From contig CAMKAE010000001.1 of assembly GCA_946410395.1 (NCBI GenBank), positions 1-33,792 of the forward strand: a stretch of DNA of 33,792 nucleotides. Direction: 5' to 3'. A model generated the notes under the pieces. It worked only from the letters and a program-made list of their open reading frames with translations. It did no database searches and had not been told where the DNA came from. The DNA is from an uncultured Clostridia bacterium (GTDB lineage: Bacteria > Bacillota > Clostridia > Christensenellales > Aristaeellaceae). A program made the translations under genes and the position numbers. Shown in pieces: positions 23,637 to 31,620 of the stretch. How positions within the stretch are numbered: position 1 is the stretch's first letter; the number at the start of each line of letters is the position of its first letter.

Positions 23637-26600
23637 TTATTCTGCCTTTTTCGTCCAGTCCTGGGTGATGCCTTCGCCATAGCCGTCGGGGAACACGCCG
23701 GGGGTCAGGGGCGCAAAGCCGAGATCCGCGTTGTAGTTGCGTCCGCCGCTGGGCGCCTGCACGGGGGCGGACACGCCATCCTCACCCATCACGGAGGCGA
23801 TGGCGGGCAGATCGGTGCGGACCTGAGTGGGCTTGACGCCTGTCACGTCCGCCGTCAGGGTGTAGGCAGCCGGATAGAGCTCGGTGAACAGATAGAAGCC
23901 GTAGGCGTCGGTGACCGTGGTGGCGACCTCCTCGCCGTCGAGGTACAGGTGAACCGTCACGTTGGGGATGCCGTACTCATCGGTGGCCTGCAGGCCGTCG
24001 CCGTTCACGTCCAGCCAGACCAGATCGCCCAGCTTGCCGGGGGCCACGCTGCCCGCGTCCAGGTCCGTCCGGTCCTCGCCCATAGCCAGGGTGAAGACGT
24101 CGCTGGCGCCGCCGTTGCCCTCAAAGGAGGTGAGCACGCAGACCATGCCGGTTCCGTCCAGACGGGGATCACCGGGCTGCACCGGGGCATAGCCGGTGGG
24201 GAAGGTGACGCTCACGCGGTAGTCTCCGGGCATCAGCTGCCCGATCTGCCAGGAGCCGTCCTCGCCGGTCTCGGCCTGCGCGATGACCGCGCCGTCGGCG
24301 TCGGTCAGGGTCACGGCCACGCCGGCCACGCGCTCGAAGACGCCGCCGTTGTCGAACCAGGCGATGCCGCCGACGGCGGTGTCGCGCACGACGCCGAGGG
24401 CGGGCTCGCTGAGCACTTCGCCGCTGGTCAGGGTGAAGGGCCCGTAGACCATGGCGCCCTCCTGGGCCTCAAAGGTGCCGTCTCCCTCCTGGGCGGGATG
24501 GGTGACCTCGTCCAGGGCATAGCTGAGCTGATAGGCGCCGGGGATTACGCCGTCAAAGCGGAAGGCGCCGTCGCTGTCCGTCTGCACCTCGGCGTAGAGG
24601 GAGCCGTCGGCCAGGTCTGTCAGCTGCACGGTCTCTCCGGCCAGGGCGCGGTCCGCCTCGGTGCGCCGGCCGTCGTTGTCCGCATCCATCCACGCGATGC
24701 CCTCGACGGCGGCGGGAACCACCGCGCCGAAGTGCTGGTCGGCGATGACCTTGCCCATGGGGAAGTCCAGGGTCAGGACCTGGCTCTCCAGGCCGGTCTG
24801 CAGGGCCAGCTCCGTCCCGGCGGTCCGGGAGATCACCATGCCCTCCGGCAGGCTCAGGGCCAGGGTCCAGGTGTCCGGCCGCAGGCCCTCAAAGGCGAAA
24901 GCGCCGGTTCCGTCGGTGACCACCGTCATGTCGGACAGGTCCGTGCGGGCGGGCACCAGGGTGAAGGCGGCACCCTCCAGGGCGGTCTCGCCCTCGTCCT
25001 GCACGCCGTTGGCGTTGACATCGAAGAAGAAGCTGCCGGAGATGCTGCCGGTGGTGACGGCGCCCACGTCGTCAAAGGTGCCTTCCTGGCTGGAGCCGAT
25101 GGCGAAGGGCTCGGCGTATTCGGCCACAAGCCCGTTCACGCTGACGAACGCGGGATCGTAGGCGCTGAAGAAGCTGTTCTCCGGGATCACCCAGCGCAGG
25201 GTATAGGTGCCGGGCATCACGGCGTCGAAGAGGAACGTGCCCTGGGCGTCCGGCAGAGCGTTGGTCGTCGTGCCGTCCGCGGCGACGAGCTGCACGAAGG
25301 CGTCGGGCAGAGCGCCTTCGCCCTCGTCCCGGACCCCGTTGTCGTTCGCGTCGCCGTAGAACACGCCCTTGAGCCGGGCCGGGATGATGAAGCCGCCGTT
25401 CATGCCGCGCTTCTCCTCGCCGCTTCCCAAGGTGAAGGCGTCCGTGGAGCCCGCGCCCCGGCCACGGTTGACGAAGACGCTGCCCTCACCGTCCTGGGTG
25501 AAGGCGTGGCCCGCGGGCGCGGTCAGGGTCAGGGTGTAGGTGCCCGGGACCACATCTTTGATGGTGTATTCGCCCTGGGCGTTGGTCTTGGCGGTGTCCT
25601 TGACCAGCTTGTCCTCGTCCAGCAGCGTGACGGTCATACCGGGGAAGGTCTGCTCTCCCGCGTCCATGACGCCGGAGAGGTCGCTGTCCATGAAGACCGT
25701 GCCGCTGATGGCGGCGTACTGATAGGCGCCCAGGTAGAGCACGATGTCCTGGCCGTTGTCGGTCACGGTGACATTGTTGACGTTGGCGTCGCGCCGGTCC
25801 GGCTCATAGAAGCGGCTGGCCTTGTCGCCGCTGCCCCGGGGCGTGTAGTGCCAGCCCTCGGGGATGCGGGTCTTGACGCGGTAGGTGTTGGTGCGAAGAG
25901 CGCCGAAGGCGATGGTCCCGTCCTCGCCGCCGGTGACGCTGGAGAACTCGGCGTTGCCGTTGCCCTTGTACAGGAAGCCGATGACGCCGGGCAGCGGCTC
26001 TTCGCCCTCGTCAAAGATGCCGTTGAGGTTGTTGTCCACGAAGCACACCACCGACACCGAGGACCCGCGCACCAGGCCGACGTTCTGATCGGCGGCGGTC
26101 TTGCCCTTCTCCACGGTCAGGTTCTTGCGGCCGGTGGTGCGGCCTTCGCCGGTGATGCAGGTGCGCAGCGCGGGCCGGACGGTGTTGTTCATGAGGGTGA
26201 ACATCATGCCGTCGGGGAGATAGCAGCGCAGGTAGTAATCGCCGGGCTTCACGCGGTCCAGGGTGTAGGCGCCGTCCTCGCCGGTGACGGCCTGGTAGAG
26301 CGTGCCGTTGCGCACACCCTCAAGCTCCATGAGGACGTCGGAAACGCCGGGATCGCCTTCATCGCGGATGCCGTTGCCGTTCAGATCCTCCCAGACGATG
26401 CCGGTGACCGTGCCGTAGGTGATGGCGCCCACGCCGCACTCGAGCATGCCGCCTTCGCCCAGGGTGAAGGGATCGCTCTCGGAGACACGGGCGGAACTGC
26501 CGTTCATGATGTTCTGCCGCAGGGACATGTCCTTCTGGCTCTTGTCGGTGAACTGGTAGCCGTCGGGCAGGACGACCCGCAGGCTGTACTGGCCGGCAGG

Positions 26601-27866
26601 CACGCCGTCAAAGATCGCCATGCCATCCTCGGCGGTGACCACGGAGGCGACCAGGCCCTCGCCGGAGGGGTGGCTCAGCATGATCAGCTCCACCTCGGTC
26701 CCCGCCAGCACCGCTTTCAGCTCGGTGTTGTTCTGCTGGGAGTCCCGGTTGCTGTCAAAGAACACCTGTACCCGGATGAGGCCCGTGCCTGTTCCGAGCA
26801 CGCCGGGGAGGGCCTGCAGCGGCCGGGGCGTGACGTAGACCATTGTCCGGTCAGCGGAAAAACGATCCGCATAGACCTGCTCCGCCGCCCAGGCTTCCGC
26901 GTCGGCGGGATTGATGACCGGCTCGGCAGTGGGTTCGGGTGTAGGCTCCGCCGTGGGTTCAGGCGTGGGCTCAGCCGTGGGTTCAGGCGTGGGCTCCGCC
27001 GTGGGTTCAGGCGTGGGCTCAGCCGTGGGCTCGGGCGTGGGCTCAGCCGTGGGCTCGGGCGTGGGCTCAGCCGTGGGCTCGGGCGTGGGCTCAGGCGTGG
27101 GCTCAGCCGTGGGTTCAGGCGTGGGCTCGGGCGTGGGCTCAGCCGTGGGTTTGGGCGTGGGCTCAGCTGTGGGCTCGGGTGTGGGCTCAGCCGTGGGTTC
27201 GGGCGTAGGCTCCGCTGTGGGTTCGGGCGTGGGTTCCGGAGCCGCGGTGGGCAGGAGCGCCGTGCGCGCGTCCAGACTGATGATGTCCTCTTCCCGGCCG
27301 GTATAGGCAGTGATCTCCAGTGCGACCGGCAGCGTCAGCCCGTCCTCCGCCTGCAGCAGATAGCTGCCGGTGGGGATGGCGAATTCGGGGAAGATCAGCC
27401 CGTCGTCGCTGGCTTCAAGGAGCATGGGGAAGCGCGGATCCGTTTCATCCGGCTCCGCCTGCGTCAGCACGAAGCGCGCGTGCGGCTCCGCAAAGATGAC
27501 GAAAATGCCCGTGTCGGACCAGACGTCCAGGGCCGCATTATTCAGGGCATTTTCGGTGAGCGAAAACGCATACCCCAGCTCGGAGAACAGCCAGCCCTCC
27601 GGCAGGGTCGACGCCACCGGGACCGCGGCGATGGTCCCGCCCCGGCGCAGCGCGATCCGGCTGCCGTCTGAGGCGGTCAGCGTGCCGACAGCCTCGCCGT
27701 CCTGATAAACGGTGAAGTCCACCGTCAGGGGCTGAGTCTCCCAGGTGCCGTCGGGCAGCGCGGTGTTGCCGTTGACCTGCAGGGTCAGCAAGGTTTCCGC
27801 CTGGGCGGTGGTAACGCCCAGCAGCAGGGCTGCACAGAGAAGCAGGGCCACAATTCTGATCTTCAT
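23637..27866 (-). CDS. Secreted SdrD_B/Cna-B-like repeat protein with Pro-Thr-Glu linker
   Basis: This is a 1,409-residue surface or secreted protein. A signal peptide with a probable cleavage site after AQA (residue 23) is followed by a unique domain to about 205 and a PTPEPTAEP-type linker (about 208-317) that could span the wall. Nine SdrD_B-like beta domains of ~110 residues start near 363, 487, 602, 718, 830, 941, 1053, 1165 and 1278. Most have the opening W/F-x-D-x-N-x-NG-x-x-DEGE motif, which in this family binds calcium; the eighth (WFDNGGVFERV) has lost it. There is no LPXTG motif or C-terminal membrane segment; the protein ends TQDWTKKAE. Attachment must therefore use another means, or it is released. 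First gene of an operon with the LCP protein. Confidence 0.92.
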   Translation of the reverse strand: MKIRIVALLLCAALLLGVTTAQAETLLTLQVNGNTALPDGTWETQPLTVDFTVYQDGEAVGTLTASDGSRIALRRGGTIAAVPVASTLPEGWLFSELGYAFSLTENALNNAALDVWSDTGIFVIFAEPHARFVLTQAEPDETDPRFPMLLEASDDGLIFPEFAIPTGSYLLQAEDGLTLPVALEITAYTGREEDIISLDARTALLPTAAPEPTPEPTAEPTPEPTAEPTPEPTAEPTPKPTAEPTPEPTPEPTAEPTPEPTPEPTAEPTPEPTAEPTPEPTAEPTPEPTAEPTPEPTAEPTPEPTAEPTPEPTAEPVINPADAEAWAAEQVYADRFSADRTMVYVTPRPLQALPGVLGTGTGLIRVQVFFDSNRDSQQNNTELKAVLAGTEVELIMLSHPSGEGLVASVVTAEDGMAIFDGVPAGQYSLRVVLPDGYQFTDKSQKDMSLRQNIMNGSSARVSESDPFTLGEGGMLECGVGAITYGTVTGIVWEDLNGNGIRDEGDPGVSDVLMELEGVRNGTLYQAVTGEDGAYTLDRVKPGDYYLRCYLPDGMMFTLMNNTVRPALRTCITGEGRTTGRKNLTVEKGKTAADQNVGLVRGSSVSVVCFVDNNLNGIFDEGEEPLPGVIGFLYKGNGNAEFSSVTGGEDGTIAFGALRTNTYRVKTRIPEGWHYTPRGSGDKASRFYEPDRRDANVNNVTVTDNGQDIVLYLGAYQYAAISGTVFMDSDLSGVMDAGEQTFPGMTVTLLDEDKLVKDTAKTNAQGEYTIKDVVPGTYTLTLTAPAGHAFTQDGEGSVFVNRGRGAGSTDAFTLGSGEEKRGMNGGFIIPARLKGVFYGDANDNGVRDEGEGALPDAFVQLVAADGTTTNALPDAQGTFLFDAVMPGTYTLRWVIPENSFFSAYDPAFVSVNGLVAEYAEPFAIGSSQEGTFDDVGAVTTGSISGSFFFDVNANGVQDEGETALEGAAFTLVPARTDLSDMTVVTDGTGAFAFEGLRPDTWTLALSLPEGMVISRTAGTELALQTGLESQVLTLDFPMGKVIADQHFGAVVPAAVEGIAWMDADNDGRRTEADRALAGETVQLTDLADGSLYAEVQTDSDGAFRFDGVIPGAYQLSYALDEVTHPAQEGDGTFEAQEGAMVYGPFTLTSGEVLSEPALGVVRDTAVGGIAWFDNGGVFERVAGVAVTLTDADGAVIAQAETGEDGSWQIGQLMPGDYRVSVTFPTGYAPVQPGDPRLDGTGMVCVLTSFEGNGGASDVFTLAMGEDRTDLDAGSVAPGKLGDLVWLDVNGDGLQATDEYGIPNVTVHLYLDGEEVATTVTDAYGFYLFTELYPAAYTLTADVTGVKPTQVRTDLPAIASVMGEDGVSAPVQAPSGGRNYNADLGFAPLTPGVFPDGYGEGITQDWTKKAE
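26916..27241 (-). repeat. Tandem repeat encoding the PTPEPTAEP linker
   Basis: About 325 bp of imperfect tandem units of 12 and 24 bp encode alternating TPEP and TAEP, with one TPKP variant. The units differ mainly by synonymous changes (ggc/ggt/gga, tca/tcg/tcc on the plus strand). The length is likely to vary between strains by slippage. Confidence 0.9.
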
Positions 27867-27905
27867 GGGATGCCTCCGTCATTGTGATCAAGGATTTTCC
27901 GGCAC

Positions 27906-27952
27906 ACAAAAAGCCGGAATATGCCATATGCTATGGTATAGCAAATTCCGGC
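27906..27952 (-). terminator. Terminator of rimO-pgsA overlapping the next promoter
   Basis: On the minus strand GCCGGAAT (27952-27945) pairs with ATTCCGGC (27920-27913), followed by TTTTTG. The loop contains a further imperfect hairpin around CCATA/TATGG. It lies 56 nt past the pgsA stop. The promoter of the SdrD_B-like gene overlaps it. Confidence 0.75.
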
Positions 27953-27961
27953 AAAAGTCAA
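27933..27961 (-). promoter_or_regulatory. Promoter of the SdrD_B-like / LCP operon
   Basis: TTGACT (27961-27956), a 17-bp spacer and TACCAT (27938-27933). The -10 region lies in overlapping dyads, CCATA-TGC-TATGG and GCTAT-GGT-ATAGC (27924-27942), which could be operator sites. The start is expected near 27926, within the terminator loop. Confidence 0.6.
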
Positions 27962-28008
27962 CCTGCGGCAGCCCCGGTTTTCCGCCTGCGGCGGAAATTT
28001 ACACAGTC

Positions 28009-28542
28009 TTATTGGGCGCGCAGGATGTCCCGGTTGTCGAGGAAATATTCCACGCCGCTCCACAGGGTGATGAGCCCCACCCAGACGGCGCCGGCGGTGA
28101 TGAACCAGTTGGAGAAGACAGTCCAGCCCAGGTAGAGCAGGAAGTGGATCATGGTCATCTGGCTGAAGGTCTTGATCTTGCCGGACCAGCCCGCGGGAAT
28201 GACCTTGCCCTTGCCCACGGCCACCATCCGCAGCCCGTCCACCGCCAGCTCCCGGGCCAGCACCAGCACCGTGAACCAGGCCGGAACCTGGCCGGCGTGC
28301 ACCAGCAGGATCATCGTGGAGAGCACCAGCAGCTTGTCCGCCACGGGATCCACAAACTTGCCGAAATCGGTGACCAGGCCTTTGCGGCGCGCGATCTTGC
28401 CGTCCAGGAAATCCGTGACGGCGCCCAGGCTGAACACGATGCCGATCACCCACTCCGGGCAGCCGGGGATATAGAAGAGCGCCGCGATCACGGGCACCAG
28501 CAGCACCCTGGAGACGGATAGTATGTTCGGCAGATTCTTCAT
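28009..28542 (-). CDS. pgsA: CDP-diacylglycerol--glycerol-3-phosphate 3-phosphatidyltransferase
   Basis: This 177-residue membrane enzyme makes phosphatidylglycerol phosphate from CDP-diacylglycerol and glycerol 3-phosphate, the committed step to phosphatidylglycerol. The CDP-alcohol phosphotransferase signature DG-x2-AR-x8-G-x3-D-x3-D is complete, running from DGKIAR (near 47-52) to FVDPVAD (near 63-69). There are four to six hydrophobic segments. The start MKNLPNILSVSR is typical. Its ATG overlaps the rimO stop as ATGA, so the two are translationally coupled; rimO-pgsA adjacency is common in Bacillota. Confidence 0.96.
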   Translation of the reverse strand: MKNLPNILSVSRVLLVPVIAALFYIPGCPEWVIGIVFSLGAVTDFLDGKIARRKGLVTDFGKFVDPVADKLLVLSTMILLVHAGQVPAWFTVLVLARELAVDGLRMVAVGKGKVIPAGWSGKIKTFSQMTMIHFLLYLGWTVFSNWFITAGAVWVGLITLWSGVEYFLDNRDILRAQ

Positions 28543-29855
28543 AGCATTTCTCCTGTGAGATCATAGGGCTCCGCGTGGGTCAGGCGCACCCGGACGAAAT
28601 CGCCGGGCCGGATGCCTTCGCGGGCGGTGAAGCGGATCTCGCCGTCGGTTTCAGGCGCCTCCCGTTCCGAACGGCCCAGGGCCTTTGCGCCGCGGACGTC
28701 GGTGACCAGTACCTTTTCGGCCGTCCCCACCCTGCGCTGGTTCTGCTTCAGGGAGATGCCGGCCTGCAGGCGCATCAGCCGGTCCAGCCGGTCCTGCTTC
28801 ACGTCCTCATCGATCTGATCCGGCAGCAGAGCGGCGGGGGTGTCCTCCTCCGGGGAGTAGGCGAAGGCGCCCAGCCGGTCGAACTCCGCCTCCGCCACGA
28901 AGTCCAGCAGCTCCTGAAACTCCGCCTCGGTCTCCCCGGGGAAGCCCACGATGATTGAGGTGCGCAGGGTCAGCCCGCGCTCCCGGGCCAGCCGCAGGCA
29001 GCGGCGGATGTCTCCGGAGTCTCCGCGGCGGTGCATCCGGCGCAGGATGCGGTCGTTGATGTGCTGGATCGGCAGATCCAGATACTTGCAGATGTTGGGG
29101 GTGCCGGCGATGACGTCCAGCAGGCGCTCGTCGGTCTCGTCCGGGTAGCAGTAGAGGACCCGCAGCCAGTCCACGCCGTCGATGGCGGCGCATTTGCGCA
29201 TCAGGTCCGGCAGCTTGCTGCGGCTGCCGTCGTCGGTGCCCCAGCGCGTGGTGTCCTGGGCCACCAGGATGTGCTCTTTCACGCCCTGCTGCGCCAGGCA
29301 GCGGACCTCCTCCAGGATGGCGTCCTCGCTCCGGGAGCGGTAGGCGCCCCGGATCAGCGGGATCGCGCAGAAGGTGCAGCGGTTGGAGCAGCCCTCGCCG
29401 ATGCGGGTGTAGGCGGTCCAGGCCGGGGTGGTCAGCACGCGGCTGTGCTCGTAGAAGGTGTTGGGGTCGCTGCAGAGCATGCCGCGGCTGCGCTCTGCCA
29501 GCGCCTTGTCGATGGCGTCGGGCAGATGCTCATACTGGTTCACGCCCAGGAGCAGATCGATCTCCGGCATCTCGTCCATCAGGGCCTGCTGGTAGCGCTG
29601 GGCCAGGCAGCCGGTCACCACCAGCAGCCGGCACCGGCCGGTCTTCTTGTACGCGGCCATCTCGAGAATGGCGTCGATGGACTCCTCCTTCGCCGGGCCG
29701 ATAAAGCCGCAGGTGTTCACCATCAGCACCTCGGCCTCCGCCGGGTCCTGCGTCAGGACCCAGCCGCGGTCGCGCAAAAGGCCCAGGGCGATCTCGGAAT
29801 CGACCCGGTTCTTGTTGCAGCCCAGGGAGATCATTCCCACTTTTCGCTCCGCCAT
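28539..29855 (-). CDS. rimO: Ribosomal protein S12 methylthiotransferase RimO
   Basis: This 438-residue radical-SAM enzyme adds a methylthio group to the conserved aspartate of ribosomal protein S12. The N-terminal UPF0004 domain has its three cluster cysteines at 13, 49 and 83 (SLGCNKN, NTCGF, TGCLAQR). The radical-SAM CxxxCxxC is Cys156, 160, 163 (GCSNRCTFC). A C-terminal TRAM-like domain follows. The ATG at 29855 is chosen because GGAGG lies 5 nt upstream; the in-frame GTG at 29861 falls inside that site. It is first in an operon with pgsA. Confidence 0.96.
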   Translation of the reverse strand: MAERKVGMISLGCNKNRVDSEIALGLLRDRGWVLTQDPAEAEVLMVNTCGFIGPAKEESIDAILEMAAYKKTGRCRLLVVTGCLAQRYQQALMDEMPEIDLLLGVNQYEHLPDAIDKALAERSRGMLCSDPNTFYEHSRVLTTPAWTAYTRIGEGCSNRCTFCAIPLIRGAYRSRSEDAILEEVRCLAQQGVKEHILVAQDTTRWGTDDGSRSKLPDLMRKCAAIDGVDWLRVLYCYPDETDERLLDVIAGTPNICKYLDLPIQHINDRILRRMHRRGDSGDIRRCLRLARERGLTLRTSIIVGFPGETEAEFQELLDFVAEAEFDRLGAFAYSPEEDTPAALLPDQIDEDVKQDRLDRLMRLQAGISLKQNQRRVGTAEKVLVTDVRGAKALGRSEREAPETDGEIRFTAREGIRPGDFVRVRLTHAEPYDLTGEML

Positions 29856-29884
29856 GGGCACCTCCGTCGGAAAAAGTCACGGTC

Positions 29885-29913
29885 ATTCTATCACGTTTTG
29901 CCGGGTAAATCAA
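29885..29913 (-). promoter_or_regulatory. Sigma-A promoter of rimO-pgsA
   Basis: TTGATT (29913-29908), a 17-bp spacer and TAGAAT (29890-29885), giving a leader of about 25 nt. Confidence 0.8.
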
Positions 29914-29916
29914 CGG

Positions 29917-29945
29917 TTGAATTGGGTGCGCCACTGTGTTATGAT
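29917..29945 (+). promoter_or_regulatory. Sigma-A promoter of the PHP gene pair
   Basis: TTGAAT (29917-29922), a 17-bp spacer and TATGAT (29940-29945). Its -35 box is only 3 bp from the -35 box of the divergent rimO promoter. Confidence 0.8.
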
Positions 29946-29980
29946 GGTCCACGGATGATTCGCAAGAGGAGGGAATACAC

Positions 29981-30829
29981 GTGCTCCGGGCCAATTTTCA
30001 CACCCACACGACCTTCTGCGACGGGAAAAACACCCCCGCGGAGATGGCGGAGGCTGCGTACCGGCTGGGCTTTGAGCAGCTGGGCTTTTCGGGGCATATG
30101 GACCCGACCTATCACATGGACTTTCCGGCTTATCGGACGGAGATCGCGCGGCTGCGGGCGGAGTACGCCGGCCGCATGGACATCCTGGCCGGCGTGGAGC
30201 TGGACCAGCGCTGGCTGGCGCAGAGCGTGGCCGGGGCGGAATACGTCATCGGCTCCACGCATTTTCTCACCGGCGCCGACGGGGAGGACGCCGCGATCGA
30301 CTGGACCTTCGAGCGCAGCGAGAAGCTGTGCCGGGAGGTCTACGGCGGGGACTGGTACCGGATGTGCGCCGCCTTTTATGATGAGGAAGCGCGGGTCGCC
30401 GAGCGGACGGGCTGCCACATCATCGGCCACTTTGACCTGATCAGCCGCTTCAACCACGAGCACCCCGCCTTCGACGAGGCGGACCGGCGCTACCTGAAGC
30501 CCGCCCTGGAGGCGATGGAATATCTGGCCGCGACCGGCTGCCTGTTCGAGATCAACTGCGGGGCGCTGAACCGGGGCTGGCGGCGGGACGTGTATCCGGC
30601 GCTGCCCCTGCTGAAGGCGCTGAACAGCTTCGGCGCGAGCATTATTATTGGAAGCGACGCCCACGAGGCCGGCCTGCTCAACGGCGGCTTTGACGAGGCG
30701 GTACGCCGGGCGATGATCTGCGGGTTCAAGGACACCTGCGTGCTCGCCCACGGCGCGGACGGGGGCGTGGTCTGCAGACGGGTTCCCCTGGCGGACTGCC
30801 TGAGCGCGGAAACGGAGAGAGAGTCATGA
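29981..30829 (+). CDS. PHP-domain phosphatase (histidinol-phosphatase HisJ/HisK-like)
   Basis: This 282-residue metal-dependent phosphoesterase of the PHP family has metal-binding motifs in order: FHTHTTFCDGK (6-16), SGHMD (37-41), GVELD, GSTHF, GHFDLISRF, and GSDAHE near the C-terminus. The layout and length match histidinol-phosphatases, which convert L-histidinol phosphate to L-histidinol, but no other his gene is near, so the substrate is not certain. It starts with GTG at 29981, preceded by AGGAGGG at 7 nt. Its last codons overlap the next PHP gene by 4 nt. Confidence 0.88.
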   Translation: MLRANFHTHTTFCDGKNTPAEMAEAAYRLGFEQLGFSGHMDPTYHMDFPAYRTEIARLRAEYAGRMDILAGVELDQRWLAQSVAGAEYVIGSTHFLTGADGEDAAIDWTFERSEKLCREVYGGDWYRMCAAFYDEEARVAERTGCHIIGHFDLISRFNHEHPAFDEADRRYLKPALEAMEYLAATGCLFEINCGALNRGWRRDVYPALPLLKALNSFGASIIIGSDAHEAGLLNGGFDEAVRRAMICGFKDTCVLAHGADGGVVCRRVPLADCLSAETERES

Positions 30830-31611
30830 TCTATCGATACGAGACCCACATGCACACCTGCCAGAGCAGCGCCTGCGGCAAGTCCACCGGCGCGGAGCAC
30901 GCCCGGCGCTACAAGGAGCTGGGCTACGACGGCATCTTCATCACCGACCATTTCTTCCGCGGCAACTGCGCCGTGCCCCGGGACCTGCCCTGGGAGGAAT
31001 GGGTGCGGCGCTTCTGCAAGGGCTATGAGGACGCCAAGGCCGAGGGCGACCGCATCGGCCTGCAGGTGTTTTTCGCCTGGGAGGAGAGCATTGACGGGGA
31101 CGACTGGCTGGTCTACGGCCTGCCGCCGGAATGGCTGCTGGCCCACCCGGAGATCGCCCGGTGCACCCGCCAGGAGCAGCTGACCCTGGCCCATGCCGAC
31201 GGCGGCTGCGTGGTGCAGGCGCACCCCTTCCGCCAGCGGGACTACATCCGGCGCATCCTGCTCGGGCCGCAGTTCTGCGACGCGGCCGAGGTGGCCAACC
31301 AGGGCAACCAGCCCCTCGACGACGTCTGCGCCCTGCGCTATGCCCGGACTTACGGCCTGCACATGACCTGCGGCTCGGATAACCACCTGTCCGCTCCGGA
31401 CCGGCAGCCCTGGGGCGTGGCCTTCGAGCACCGCATCACCTGCCCGGCGGACTATGTGCGGGCCATCCGCACCCGGGAGCCCATGGCCCTGCTGTGCCCG
31501 CCGGAGCGCTTTGACCTCGCGCCGGAGATGGTCAATCCGGAAGCCTGGTGGTTGGACGATAAAGAAAATGCCCGGTTGTCGGGCATTGACTGGCTGCGGC
31601 TCGCGGTGTGA
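30826..31611 (+). CDS. PHP-domain phosphoesterase
   Basis: This 261-residue PHP-family protein has motifs YETHMHT (5-11), ITDHFF (39-44), AWEE, VQAHPFR, AEVANQGN and CGSDNH, consistent with a trinuclear metal centre. It differs from its upstream neighbour and is not a recent duplicate; family members act as phosphatases or nucleases. The ATG overlaps the preceding stop as ATGA, so the two are made together. The last ~15 codons contain the terminator of the convergent Na/Pi gene (31567-31587). Substrate unknown. Confidence 0.87.
   Translation: MIYRYETHMHTCQSSACGKSTGAEHARRYKELGYDGIFITDHFFRGNCAVPRDLPWEEWVRRFCKGYEDAKAEGDRIGLQVFFAWEESIDGDDWLVYGLPPEWLLAHPEIARCTRQEQLTLAHADGGCVVQAHPFRQRDYIRRILLGPQFCDAAEVANQGNQPLDDVCALRYARTYGLHMTCGSDNHLSAPDRQPWGVAFEHRITCPADYVRAIRTREPMALLCPPERFDLAPEMVNPEAWWLDDKENARLSGIDWLRLAV
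31557..31587 (-). terminator. Terminator of the Na/Pi cotransporter inside the PHP gene
   Basis: AATGCCCG (31567-31574) and CGGGCATT (31580-31587) form a perfect 8-bp stem with a 5-nt loop. On the minus strand the stem runs into TTTTCTTT. It lies 34 nt past the cotransporter stop but wholly within the 3' end of the convergent PHP coding sequence. Confidence 0.8.
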
Positions 31612-31620
31612 CCCGGCCCT

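Noticed and set aside
23949..27671. Plus-strand open frame of 1,240 codons opposite the SdrD_B-like gene
   Set aside because: Its product is low-complexity Gly/Ala/His/Val/Arg, as expected from the antisense of GC-rich codons, with no start site signals; the minus-strand gene has clear domains.
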